Notes under the pieces: generated by a model | Seen by the model: only the letters and a program-made list of their open reading frames with translations | Databases searched by the model: none | What the model was told of the DNA's origin: nothing | Source of the DNA: Dreissena polymorpha | Taxonomy: Eukaryota; Mollusca; Bivalvia; Myida; Dreissenidae | Reading direction: 5' to 3' | DNA length: 64,000 nt | Assembly: GCF_020536995.1 (NCBI RefSeq) | Contig: NC_068358.1 | Span: forward strand, 558,001-622,000 | Shown here: one piece after another, positions 1 to 12,329 of the stretch | Position numbering within the stretch: position 1 is the first letter of the stretch | How the letters are laid out: each line of letters starts with the position of its first letter | Made by a program: the position numbers and the translations under genes

Positions 1-165
1 AATGGCACAAAAGGTAAATATACTTACTTAAGGCATATGATTTCAAGTTTTCAAACATGTTAACTATCACATTTAAAAGATTATTTAGTCTGTTTGCATT
101 GAGAAATTTTTTTCTTACATTTATGGATAAAAAAATTATATTTGTTTTAAACACTAATATTTCAG

Positions 166-3100
166 ACCTGGAAACTATTTTCCCACAGCTCGCATCCATG
201 ATTTGCATGTAGACGGTGTTCCATTTCATCAACTGCCAACAGTTCATATTATAGCAACCCCTCAGAATACAAAAGGAGGTGCCTATGTGAACAGTAAGCA
301 TACTGGTTATTATAAACTAAATGAGTGGAATGGTTTATATATTTTGACATTTTTGTCCCCTACTGGTGAAAGGGGACTTATGGTTTGCGCTCTGTGTGTC
401 TGTGAGTCTATCTGTGAGTCTGTCACACTTTTCTGGATCCTGCGATAACTTGAAAATTTCTTCATATTTTTTCATGAAACTTGAAACATGGATAGATGGC
501 AATATGGACATTATGCACGTCATTTCATTTTGTTCCTACGTCAAAAATTCTGGTTGCTATGGCAACTAATATATAATTTTTTTTTTTTAATTCTGACAAT
601 GTTGGAAATTTCTGACAATGGTGGAGCTAGTAGGGGACATATATTGCTTGGCAATAGTCTTGTTCATATAAGTATTAATTATAAGATGAATACATTTTTA
701 TTGTTTTAATTTTTTCCATAATGTTAAACTGATTTCACTCAGTGCCATTTTACCTATAATGTGGCACTAAAGTAGCATTAAATACACATTTGTTTCACTA
801 AATGTGATTTCTAATAGTGGGCTGCATTTATTATATCCAAGGCAATTATCACAATCAAAGTCTTTAGCCGTGAAAAAGACACACAATTGACGCTATTATG
901 TCACATATAAGAGACAACAATACAGTTTAATTTGTGTGTTTACTTTTTGCACCTCGAAATGACTGCCTTGTGACTTCTTAACACAGGTGAAAATGTCCTT
1001 ATGGAGTGAAATATACTGGCTGTTAATCACTATATCAAGGTTACTGTTATACTGAGATGCAATATAGAATGATTATGTTGGGAGTAATCAAGACTGAACA
1101 CTTTAGCTAGGTGACCATAAACACAGGTGACCGCTTTGTGGGGTTGGACAGTATTCTTATTAAGGGCAATTTGAGAATTACGATTATGTTTTTCACACTA
1201 GGTCAAAAGCTATATCACTGTTTCATTACTGTTAGCCTTTGGTGCTCAACATTCTTTCACCAGAGGTCAAAGTCTTGTTAATGCCTAAACATTAATACTG
1301 CAATGAGAAGTGAATATTTAATTATGAAACATTACACAAGTACAGAAAACTGTCAATATGATTGTAATGCACATTATTATTTTTTTCATAAGTTGTGGAC
1401 ACCTGTATAGCTTGTAATACTGTCAAAACCTTGTTTAAAATTATATTTGTGACCTTGCAATTGTATATTTTAAGTAATGGAACTTGTTATTTCCAAAATA
1501 AATCACTTGGAAACATTTTTATTTACATGCTGATCTTTTTTTAGGATAATTAACCATCTGAGATGTTAGAAAAATGTTATGATGAGAAAAGATGCAAAAA
1601 CTTGATGAGCTTGCCTTGAAACGATGCACGTCATACTAGGCTGCACATACAAACTTAAATATATTTTATTTCAAAAAAATGTAATTATATGTCAGTTTAA
1701 GAGGTGTCAAATTTATTTTGTAGATAAAGCATTGTCCATACAGTCAGGGGTAAGTAGGATTATTTATTTCATGCAGTCAAATCCAAACTAGACAATATTT
1801 TCCAGGTCAGTAAGTCTCGAGACTGTATGGTGCAGTCCGTTAAAAATTCACAGGCATTCTTTTCTCTAACAATTTATAATAGGTATAAATGCAAACATAT
1901 ACTGTTATGTTACATGTATTTTAAAACGTGACGAGCAAAATTGTGAAGAATCTGAGTGTTAAAAGAATATCTTATTAATTTTATAAGCTCGGCTGTTTTC
2001 TGAGAAAACCCAAGGTATTGTCATAGCCAGCTCGTCGTGTCCGTTGTTGTGTCCGCCGTCCGCGTCGTGCTAAAACTGTAACATTTTGCCAAGGTTTTGA
2101 ACATTGGCTCTAAAATAGAAATGCTTCAACCTACAACTTTGAAACTTCATATATAGCTGCACCTTGATGAGTTCTACATGCCACACCCAATTTTGGGTCA
2201 CTAGGTCAAAGGTCAAGGTCACTGTGACTTCTAAAAAAAAAATAAAAAAATTTGTCAAGCTTTCATTTATTCAAAACTGCACCGGCAGCTGAGCGTGGCA
2301 CCCGTTATGCGGTTCTCTTGTATTATGGTTGCATTTTTCTGCTCACAAAAGCACAAAGTGATCAATGTAAGCGATTGTGATCACACTATGCCTGATGGTG
2401 TGCAGTGTACAGTGTGTCAACTTTTAGCTTGTTACCAGTCTAGAGGCTACATTTTGCATCCAATCTTGATAAAACTTGGTCTGTATTTATAGCTGGCCAA
2501 TATCAATTATGTATTTGAATGTAGATAAGATGTACCCAAAAACTAGGTCGCCAGGCCAAACCTTAGAAAAACCTTGTTACCACTTTAAAGGCAACATGGT
2601 TTATTTAATCTTGATAAATATTGAACAGTATACTTGTCTGATTCATGTCCATAAAAAAATTGGTCATCAGGTCAAAAGCTTAGAAAATCTTGTTACTACT
2701 ATAGCGGACACATTCACGACTCGATCTTTATGAAACTTACTCAGAATGATTATCTTGACAAAACTTAGGCAATCTTCCAATCTGGATCACATGCATCTAG
2801 AAACTAGATCACTAGATTTAATTTTTGTTAATCGTACCACTCTAGCGGCATTATTTACGACTCAAGCGTGATGAAACCTGGTCAGTATGATTATCTTGAC
2901 AATATCTAGGACGAGTTTGTAACTGGGTCAGATGCTTTTAAAAACTAGGTCCCAGTCTGAATTAACCTTGGTCAGAAAACATTGTGTTCACCTTATAAAG
3001 GCCATGTTAAAATCTTGGTCAAGTGTGGTCAAGTGAGGTCAAAACTAGATTGACTAGTCCATTCAGAAATTGATGTCAGTGAACTTAGGTGAGCACCTCT

Positions 3101-6100
3101 TGTTTACAATCAGAATCATAATATTAGGTGTTCACTTGTGTTTTTTTTCTTTTCACCAGGGCCGTGTCGGATTTAAAAATTCTAAGAAAAAGACTGCAGT
3201 ATGTGGACAGACTGTTGGTTTTGCAATGGGTTTGGTGAGTTCATTCACAATGGTATTGGTATAGGTCAATGTTCTTTATATGCATTTGCAGTTTATATTT
3301 ACATTAGATAGGTGTTTAACCAAGTTCAAGTATACAATATATATTTCATTCTGCAGTCTATATTTCCTCGAAATATGTGTATAATATTGCCAGTGGAGTC
3401 AAGCATATTCTAATACTATGCAAACATCTTAAAGCACAAATCACATACCAGCTTTCAATAAGCTGTGTCAGTAAGTTTGCAGTCTATGTTTACTTAATAT
3501 CAGTGTTGAATATTATTTTAAGGTCCAAGTGCAGGCTAGTTAATGTCTACAAGCAAACACATGGTTACCAGGTTGCAATAAGCAAGGTGTCATTCAGTCT
3601 ATATTTCGCTGGGATCAGTTAATATCAACAAGTACAACACTTGTGCAAAGTTGGCAATCTATATTTCTTACAGATCAGTGTTGATTGTTACCATTAGATA
3701 TACATATTAGCAGGGGCTAGTGCTAGTTAATTATCAAAAAGCACTCAACTTGCACCATGCTCCAAAAAGAAATATGTGTCTCATTCAGCAATCTATATTT
3801 CCGTAATAAAACAACAACAGTGTTGTGTGTTGCTCTTAGATCGAAGCACAGGCTAGTGCTAGTTTAATATCAACAATCACACAACCTGCACGAGGTTGCA
3901 TTAAGCAATATATGTATCCCTCTGCAGTATTTTTTTCCTTAAGATCAAAGCACAGGCTAGTGCTAGTAAACTAGCAACAAGCAATCAAATTGTACCAGGC
4001 TCCAATAAGCAATATGACTCGGCCTGCAGTCTACATGTATATTTCATTGAGAACAGTGTTGATTGACAATATGACTCAGCCTGCAGTCTACATGTATATT
4101 TCATTGAGAACATTGTTGATTGTTGCTCTTAGATCCAATCACAGGCTAGTGCTAGTATAATGTCAACAAGCACTGAACTTGTACCAGGCTCCAATAAGCA
4201 ATTTGTCTCTTATTCTGCAGTCTATTTTTCCTTGAGGACAGTGTTGATTGTTGCTCTTAGATCCAAGCACAGGCTAGTGCTAGTATAATGTCAACAAGCA
4301 CTCAACTTGTACCAGGCTCCATAAGCAATATGTCTCTTATTCTGCAGTCTATATTTCCTTGAGGACAGAGCTGATTGTTGCTCTTAGATCCAAGCACAGA
4401 CTAGTGCTAGTATAACGTCAACAAGCACTCAAATTGTACCTGGTTCCAATAAACAATATGATTCAGCCTGCAGTCCATATTTCCTAGAGAACATTGTTGA
4501 TTGTTGCTCTTAGATCCAAGCACAGGCTAGTGCTAGTATAATGTCAACAAGCACTGAACTTGTACCTGGTTCCAATAAGCAATATGACTTAGCCTGCAGT
4601 CCATATTTCCTAGAGAACATTGTTGATTGTTGCTCTTAGATCCAAGCACAGGCTAGTGCTAGTATAATGTCAACAAGCACTTAACTTGTACCAGGTTCCA
4701 ATATGCAGTATGTCTCTTATTCTGCAGTCTATATTTCCTTGAGAACATTGTTGATTGTTGCTCTTAGATCCAAGCACAGGCTAGTGCTAGTATAATGTCA
4801 ACAAGCACTGAACTTGTACCTGGTTCCAATAAGCAATATGACTCAGCCTGCAGTCTACATGTATATTTCATTGAGAACATTGTTGATTGTTGCTCTTAGA
4901 TCCAAGCACAGGCTTGTGCTAGTATAATATCAACAAGCACTGAACTTGTACCTGGTTCCAATAAGCAATATGACTGAGTCTGCAGTCCATATTTCCTTGA
5001 GGACATTGTTGATTTATTCTCTTAGATCCAAGCACAGGCTAGTGCTAGTATAATGTCAACAAGCACTGAACTTGTACCTGGTTCCAATAAGCAATATGAC
5101 TCAGCCTGCAGTCTACATGTATATTTCATTGAGAACATTGTTGATTGTTGCTCTTAGATCCAAGCACAGGCTAGTGCTAGTATAATGTCAACAAGCACTG
5201 AACTTGTACCTGGTTCCAATAAGCAATATGACTTAGCCTGCAGTCTGCATTTCCTTGAGAACAGTGTTGATTGTTGCTCTTAGATCCAAGCACAGGCTAG
5301 TGCTAGTATAATGTCAACAGGCATTTAACTTGTACCAGGTTCCAATAAGCAATATGTCTCTTATTCTGCAGTCTATATTTCCTTGAGAACAGTGTTGATT
5401 GTTGCTCTTAGATCCAAGCACAGGCTGGTGCTAGTATAATGTCAACAAGCACTCAACTTGTACCTGGTTCCAATAAGCAATATGACTCAGCCTGCAGTCT
5501 ACATGTATATTTCATTGAAAACATTGTTGATTGTTGCTCTTAGATCAAAGCACAGGCTAGTGCTAGTATAATGTCAACAAGCACTGAACTTGTACCTGGT
5601 TCCAATAAGCAATATGACTTAGCCTGCAGTCTGCATTTCCTTGAGAACAGTGTTGATTGTTGCTCTTAGATCCAAGCACAGGCTAGTGCTAGTATAATGT
5701 CAACAAGCACTGAACTTGTACCTGGTTCCAATAAGCAGTATGACTCAGCCTGCAGTCTACATGTATATTTCATTGAGAACATTGTTGATTGTTGCGCTTA
5801 GATCCAAGCACAGGCTAGTGCAAGTATAATGTCAACAAGCACTGAACTTGTACCAGGGATCAATAAGCAATATGACTCAGCCTGCAGTCTACATGTATAT
5901 TTCATTGAGAACATTGTTCATTGTTGCTCTTAGATCCAAGCACAGGCTAGTGCTAGTATAATGTCAACATGCACTCAACTTGTACCTGGTTCCAATAAGC
6001 AATATGACTTAGCACGCAGTCTATAATTCCTTGAGAACAGTGTTGATTGTTGCTCTTAGATCCAAGCACAGGCTAGTGCTAGTATAAGGTCAACAAGCAC

Positions 6101-9100
6101 TTAACTTGTACCAGGCTCCAATAAGCAATATGACCCAGTCTGCAGTCTATATTTCCTTGAGAACAGAGTTGAGTGTTGCTCTTAGATCCAAGCACAGGCT
6201 AGTGCTAGTATAATGTCAACAAGCACTTAACTTGTACCAGGTTCCAATAAGCAATTTGTCTCTTATTCTGCAGTCTATATTTCCTTGAGAACAGTGTTGA
6301 TTGTTGCTCTTAGATCCAAGCACAGGCTAGTGCTAGTATAATGTCAACAAGCACTCAACTTGTACCAGGTTCCAATAAGCAATATGTCTCTCAGTCTGCA
6401 GTCTATATTTCCTTGAGAACAGTGTTGATTGTTGCACTTAGATCCAAGCACAGGCTAGTGCTAGTATAATGTCAACAAGCACTCAACTGATACCAGGTTC
6501 CAATAAGCAATATGACTCAGTATGCAGTCTATATTTCCTTGAGAACATTGTTGATTGTTGCACTTAGATCCAAGCACAGGCTATTGCTAGTATAATGTCA
6601 ACAAGCACTCAACTGATACCAGGTTCCACTAAGCGATAAGTCTCTTATTCTGCAGTCTATATTTCCTTGAGAACAGTGTTGATTGTTGCTCTTAGATCCA
6701 AGCACAGGCTAGTGCTAGTATAATGTCAACAAGCACTGAACTTGTATCAGGTTCCAATAAGCAATTTGTCTCTTATTCTGCAGTCTATATTTCCTTGAGA
6801 ACAGTGCTGATTGTTGCTCTTAGATCCAAGCACAGGCTAGTGCTAGTATAATGTCAACAAGCACTCAACTGATACCAGGTTCCAATAAGCAATATGACTC
6901 AGTATGCAGTCTATATTTCCTTGAGAAATTTGTTGATTGTTGCTCTTAGATCCAAGCACAGGCTAGTGCTAGTATAATGTCAACAAGCACTTAACTTGTA
7001 CCAGGTTCCAATAAGCAATTTGTCTCTTATTCTGCAGTCTATATTTCCTTGAGAACAGTGTTGATTGTTGCTCTTAGATCCAAGCACAGGCTAGTGCTAG
7101 TATAATGTCAACAAGCACTCAACTTGTACCAGGTTCCAATAAGCAATATGTCTCTCAGTCTGCAGTCTATATTTCCTTGAGAACAGTGTTGATTGTTGCA
7201 CTTAGATCCAAGCACAGGCTAGTGCTAGTATAATGTCAACAAGCACTCAACTGATACCAGGTTCCAATAAGCAAAATGACTCAGTATGCAGTCTATATTT
7301 CCTTGAGAACATTGTTGATTGTTGCACTTAGATCCAAGCACAGGCTATTGCTAGTATAATGTCAACAAGCACTCAACTGATACCAGGTTCCACTAAGCGA
7401 TAAGTCTCTTATTCTGCAGTCTATATTTCCTTGAGAACAGTGTTGATTGTTGCTCTTAGATCCAAGCACAGGCTAGTGCTAGTATAATGTCAACAAGCAC
7501 TGAACTTGTATCAGGTTCCAATAAGCAATTTGTCTCTTATTCTGCAGTCTATAATTCCTTGAGAACAGTGCTGATTGTTGCTCTTAGATCCAAGCACAGG
7601 CTAGTGCTAGTATAATGTCAACAAGCACTCAACTGATACCAGGTTCCAATAAGCAATATGACTCAGTATGCAGTCTATATTTCCTTGAGAAATTTGTTGA
7701 TTGTTGCTCTTAGATCCAAGCACAGGCTAGTGCTAGTATAATGTCAACAAGCACTCAATTGATACCAGGTTCCAATAAGCAATATGACTCAGTCTGCAGT
7801 CTATATTTCCTTGAGAACATTGTTGATTGTTGCGCTTAGATCCAAGCACAGGCTATTGCTAGTATAATGTCAACAAGCACTCAACTGATACAAGGTTCCA
7901 ATAAGCAATTTGTCTTTTATTCTGCAGTCTATATTTCCTTGAGAACAGTGTTGATTGTTGCTCTTAGATCCAAGCACAGGCTAGTGCTAGTATAATTTCA
8001 ACAAGAACTTAACTTGTAATAGGTTCCCATAAGCAATATAACTCAGCCTGCAGTCTATATTTCCTTGAGAACATTGTTGATTGTTGCTCTTAGATCCAAG
8101 CACAGGCTAGTGCTAGTATATTGTCAACAAGCACTCAACTTGTACCTGGGTCCAATAAGCAATGTGACTCAGCCTGCAGTCTATATTTCCTTGAGGGCAA
8201 TGTTGATTTTTTCCCTTAGATCCAAGCACAGGCTAGTGCTAGTATAATGTCAACAAGCACTCAACTTGTACCAGGCTCCATAAGCAATATTTCTCTTAGC
8301 CTGCAGTCTATATTTCCTTGAGAACAGTGTTGATGGTTGCTCTTAGATCCAAGCACAGGCTAGTGCTAGTATAATGTCAACAAGCACTCAACTTGTACCA
8401 GGCTCCATAAGCAATATTTCTCTTAGCCTGCAGTCTATATTTCCTTGAGAACAGTGTTGATTGTTGCTCTTAGATCCAAGCACAGATTAGTGCTAGTATA
8501 ATGTCAACAAGCACTCAACTTGTACCAGGTTCCAATAAGCAATATCTCCCTTAGTCTGCAACTCTTCTGACTCAGGTGGGTTTACTTCCCTCAGTATTTA
8601 GCACAGGTTAGTGCTTGCTTAATTTCATTCAAGCACTAAGCATGTACCAAACTCCAAGTGACAGTTTCTTTTGATTATCTCTACCAATCATTAATAATTC
8701 TTATGTGATTTCAAACCCTAGTACAGCATTCTGAAAAAAATCAAATTGGTTTATTAAAACCTTTTTAGTTAATAAAAAAAATCCTTTTCTATTAGTTTGA
8801 ATGAATCTTTGACTGGTTCATTATGTGTGTGCCTAATTCAGTTCGATTAATATAATTTATAGGCAGTCATTCACATGGTGTCATTGTGAAAGTGATTTGT
8901 GACATCAAGGCTATCCACAGCCCAGAATTACAGCTCACACTCCTTACCTATGACCTTTGAACTGACAGATTGCACAATCTTGGCTTGATTGCTTTTTGAG
9001 TGATAGACTCAGATGGCCTTAGTCACTTAATTAATGTTTGATGTTTGGTCATATTGAGTTATTACCTTGTTTGTTCACACTTGTCTAAGATTTCACATCT

Positions 9101-11986
9101 ATTGTTTTAAGTATTCAGGTAAAATAAAGTATGTATAGATGTAATGATTTTTTTCTTTTCTGTATATATTCATAATTGAGTTTGATAATTATGATATTGC
9201 TTTGGAATAGTTTTTTAACCATCTTTATTTTGACAATAAAATTTCTGTGTTGTTTTGTTTAATAATAATAACATAAAAACAGGTCATTTAAAGTGTATAA
9301 CCATACATCCAAAATATTGTTAATGTTCACTCAAACAAAATGTCAAAGTGATGCTAAAAGATGAATAAGAATTAAAGGTTTCAAATAATAATGACATTCA
9401 ACATAAATTCTCTGAGTATTAATGTTAATAATTAAATACATGCGAGTAATAGCGGATATAAAAACACTTTGAAGGGAAGTACAAGAACCATATCTCTTTC
9501 TTTAATGACCTTTGTTTAATTTTCTTTTGTAAAGAATAACTATTTATATGAAATTGACTGTAATGAAAATGCATATATCAATAATAGACATTGAGATTAC
9601 TGTTTAGACATCCATCATTAGATAAAATGTGTCTTTTTTCCATAACCTTAAAGGCCATTCCTACACTTTGGGGTCAAACGATACTTCGAGGGTATTAGGC
9701 ATTTTCAGTTGCAACACTTGTTTAAGACTTTTTTCTGTTTCAGGACCTGACAAAGAAAGGCTACAAAAACGCCAGGGTCCTGGTGCGGGGCTTTGGACAA
9801 GGGCGCTTGGTATGTACCAACATTTTTATCTAAATATTAGATGAACTCCACTTACCCATGGGCCCTTTTTATGTCCCCCACTATAGTAGTGGGGGACATA
9901 TTGTTTTTGCCCTGTCTGTTGGTCTGTTGGTTGGTTTGCGCCAACTTTAACATTTGCAATAACTTTTGCAATATTGAAGATAGGAACTTGATATTTGGCA
10001 TGCATCTCATGGAGCTGCACATTTTGAGTGGTGAAAGGTCCATGTCATCCTTCAAGGTCAAAGGTCAAATATATGGGTCAAAATAGCTTATTTAATGTAC
10101 ACTTTTGCAGTATTTCAATATTCAAGATAGCAACTTGATAGTTGGCATGCATGTGTATCTCATGGAGCTGCACATTTTGAGTGGTGAAAGGTCAAGGTCA
10201 TCCTTCAAGGTCAGATGTCAAATATATGTGGCCAAAATCGCTCATTTTATGAGTACTTTTGCAATATTGAAGATAGCAACTTGATATTTGGCATGCATGT
10301 GTATCTCATGAAGCTGCACATTTTGAGTGGTGAAAGGTCAAGGTCAAGGTCATCCTTCAAGGTCAGAGGTCAAATATATGTGGCCCAAATCGCTAATTTT
10401 ATGAATACTTTTGCAATATTGAAGATAGCAACTTGATATTTGGCATGCATGTGTATCTCATGGAGCTGCACATTTTTAGTGGTTCAAGGTCAAGTTCATC
10501 CTTCAAGGTCAAATATATGGGTCAAAATGCTCCTGTAATGTCACTTCTGCAATATTGAAGCTAGCAATTTTATATTTGAAAAGCATGTGTATCTCATGGA
10601 GCTGCACATTTTAAGTGGTGAAGGGTCAAGGTCAAGGTCATCCTACAAGGTTAAACGTCATATAGGGGGACATTGTGTTTCACAAACACATCTTGTTTAT
10701 AATATAGCAATGAGCTGGAGTCCATTTGCCCATAGTCCTTTATATTTGTGGTGGGCCTCCAGATTATTTTCAGAAATATTCATGTCTATACAACATGCTG
10801 GTCACCCGCATAATTCAATATATGGATTGCAATTCAGGGTGGGAAAGAGGATAGAAACTGTGGTCAAAGTGTTAGTTTATAAGTGTGTCCAAACAGACTT
10901 GTTTTTAGATACATTACAACTAAAGTCTTAATTACAGATGCAATTATGTCTTGTTTTGGTACAAGAAGTCTTACTGATTGTTATACCATGCACAAACAGG
11001 ACTTGTTAGATGCCTTGACAACTGTAGTGTTACCGGCTAAAATTGGAGTTTTTATTCACTAGATAAATTTAAACGGCTAAGATATGTAGGATATTTGTTG
11101 GATTCAGTGGAATATCGATCATAGAAAATAATTTGTTCATAGGTAGCACAGCCACGAGTGAAAGTATAAATCTTCTATGATGACGCGTGAATCAAAATCG
11201 ATAATTTTCACTGTTATTTTTCACTGTTTGAAACAGTGAATTATCAGTTATAATTTACTGATATTTCTCTATAAACCACCGGAAAGCATAAACTGAAAAG
11301 CAGTCTTGAGGTCTTAAGTCTTGTTTAATTATTAGACACATCACACTGATACTGATATATATTTTATATGGTACAAGTACCAAAATGCCATTGTTGTTTG
11401 TGTATGATTAATGTCCATTAAGTAAACATTAAGAAACTTCTTCAGACCATGAAATTGCTTACATCTCTACATAGCCAGTTCAATTAAGTTTTATTAAGAT
11501 TAATGTTATCGTATATGGTTTAACTACACCTAACATATGTTACTTAGTGTGCTACACATATGAAGATGCTCAAAATTAAAAAATGAATATATACGGACCA
11601 TGCTCTGTGAAAAGGGGGTTAAAATGCACGTGCGCAAAGTGTAGTCCCAGATTAGCCTGTGCAGTCGATCCACACAGGCTAATCAGAGAAGGCTCTTTCC
11701 ACTTTATGGTATTTTTTGTTTACAGGAAGTCTCTTCTTAGCAAAAATCAAGTTAAGGCAGAAAGTGTTGTCCCTGATTAGCCTGTGTGGACTGCACAGGC
11801 TAATCTGGGACGGCACATTACGCACATTCATTAAACCCTCTTTTCATAGAGCACGGCCCATATGCATAATTGGTGTTTCAGGCTGCCATCAAGGGTCTTC
11901 AGTTGGCAGGCATTAACATCGTGTCTATCACTGACCAGACCTACATTAACATCTCCGCTAGGCCCAAGGGGGTGAGGAGTCTGTAG
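166..11986 (+). CDS. MRPS11: Mitochondrial ribosomal protein S11 (uS11m), C-terminal five exons
   Basis: Small-subunit mitoribosome protein of the uS11 family, which contacts small-subunit rRNA on the platform. Exons read as 166-293, 1724-1749, 3160-3234, 9744-9809 and 11882-11986, all with AG acceptors and GT donors and compatible phases; the TAG stop is at 11984. The joined protein follows the animal MRPS11 pattern: LPTVHIIATPQNT aligns with the family IAHIKASHNNT segment, GFKNSKKKTAVCGQT with GFRNAKKGTGIAAQT, ARVLVRGFGQGRL with IRVVVKGLGPGRLS, and INIVSITDQT with LEVISITDNT. The usual HNGCRP motif near the C-terminus is replaced by NISARP, which is unusual. The start codon and transit peptide lie upstream of the window. 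Intron 3 (3235-9743) is swollen by a 128-bp satellite. Identity is secure; the exact tail is less so, because an alternative last exon is possible at 13876. Confidence 0.9.
350..664 (+). mobile_element. HINE-like non-autonomous element, GTCCCCTACT family
   Basis: Starts with a stem-loop (GTCCCCTACT paired to AAGGGGAC), followed by a GTCTGTGAGTCT-type tract, a single core segment, an inverted copy of the head near the end (AGTAGGGGACAT) and a CTTGTT terminus. This is the layout of Helentron-associated elements (Drosophila DINE-1, bivalve pearl). Lies in MRPS11 intron 1 of this window. Confidence 0.55.
1724..1749 (+). CDS. MRPS11: 26-nt microexon of MRPS11
   Basis: A pyrimidine-rich acceptor ending in TAG and a consensus GTAAGT donor bound 26 nt. 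The previous exon ends in phase 1 (AAC A) and the next starts in phase 0. Only this insert joins them, giving NKALSIQSG, which fills the strand that is otherwise missing between ATPQNTKGGAYVN and GRVGFKNSKKK relative to other uS11 proteins. Phase, splice signals and alignment all agree. Found by eye, so RNA support is still lacking. Confidence 0.75.
1986..2321 (+). mobile_element. HINE-like element, AGCTCGGCTGTTTTC family, copy 1
   Basis: Head AGCTCGGCTGTTTTCTGAGA with a GTTTTC/GAAAAC hairpin, a GTCCGTTGTTGTGTCCGCCG-type tract, a core with an AGGTCAAAGGTCA direct repeat, and the end GCGGTTCTCTTG. Two other copies (16995-17264 and 38179-38469) define the same ends. Confidence 0.65.
2400..3104 (+). 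mobile_element. HINE-like element remnant with ~200-bp tandem units
   Basis: Decayed tandem units each with a phrase like TCTTGATAAAACTTGGTCAG and a following AACTAGGTC, ending in GAGCACCTCTTGTTTA. The head hairpin is not recognisable. It ends 55 bp before the MRPS11 exon at 3160. Confidence 0.45.
3330..8640. repeat. 128-bp satellite array in MRPS11 intron 3
   Basis: About 40 head-to-tail units. Each holds GATTGTTGCTCTTAGATCC, AGCACAGGCTAGTGCTAGT, TGTCAACAAGCACT and CTGCAGTCTATATTTCCTTG. Spacing of the GAGAACAGTG mark at 7051 and 7179 gives 128 bp. Units at both edges (3330-3900 and 8540-8640) are strongly decayed and central ones nearly identical, as expected from unequal exchange. A block of about six units is duplicated about 764 bp apart (compare 6626 with 7390). 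Confidence 0.92.
9871..10697 (+). mobile_element. HINE-like element, GTCCCCCACT family, ~148-bp tandem core
   Basis: Head hairpin (TGTCCCCCACTATAGTAGTG continuing GGGGACA), GTCTGTTGGTCTGTTGG tract, about five units containing GGAGCTGCACATTTTGAGTG and AAGGTCAAGGTCATCC, and the end CACATCTTGTT. It lies 61 bp after the MRPS11 exon 9744-9809. Confidence 0.7.
10698..11600. other. MRPS11 intron DNA, no recognised feature
   Basis: AT-rich intronic sequence without a convincing exon, repeat family or RNA gene. A short stretch near 11225-11250 contains inverted TTTCACTGTT/AACAGTGAA but no larger structure. Confidence 0.5.
11601..11854. mobile_element. Foldback MITE (GCTCTGTGAAAA ends), copy 1
   Basis: About 250-bp palindromic element: ends TGCTCTGTGAAAAGGGGGTT and CCTCTTTTCATAGAGCA are inverted, and two internal AGCCTGTG(C/T)-type arms mirror each other. 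It ends 28 bp before the last MRPS11 coding exon. Confidence 0.75.
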
Positions 11987-12019
11987 AGATCCCTGGGATT
12001 TAGGTAGGATACATAAGGC

Positions 12020-12273
12020 TTAACCCTTTTCCGCTCAGAAGCAAAATGAAAATGGCTGTATGCAACCAGCCTAAAACCAGAACAGACTGCGAGTAACTCG
12101 CATTCTGCTCAGGTTTTATGCTGTTTGCTGCTCATCATTATCATAGGGATGGATATTCAGCCTTTAAAACTTAAATCAAGTAAAAAAAGATCTTAAATTT
12201 AATTTGATTAAAAAAAACACAAAAAAAAACAAAAGCAAGTCCAAATGCGTATTCTAAAGCGGTAAAAGATTAA
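12020..12273. mobile_element. TTAA-bounded MITE, family 2, copy 1
   Basis: TTAACCC-type start and AAAAGATTAA end, with an internal inverted pair around AACAGACTGCGAGTAACTCG and GTTTTATGCTGTTTGCTGCT. Matches 38614-38862 on the other strand. TTAA duplications suggest piggyBac-type mobilisation (inference). Confidence 0.6.
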
Positions 12274-12329
12274 GGTACATCACTGATGGAGATCACTCTT
12301 GACCCTAAGGCTGTAAAATTTCTGAATCT

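Noticed and set aside
203-448. An 81-codon gene
   Set aside because: Its first part is the MRPS11 exon 166-293; the rest runs into intron and a HINE-like element.
3330-8640. A CRISPR-like array
   Set aside because: Units are contiguous 128-bp repeats without unique spacers, in an animal intron.
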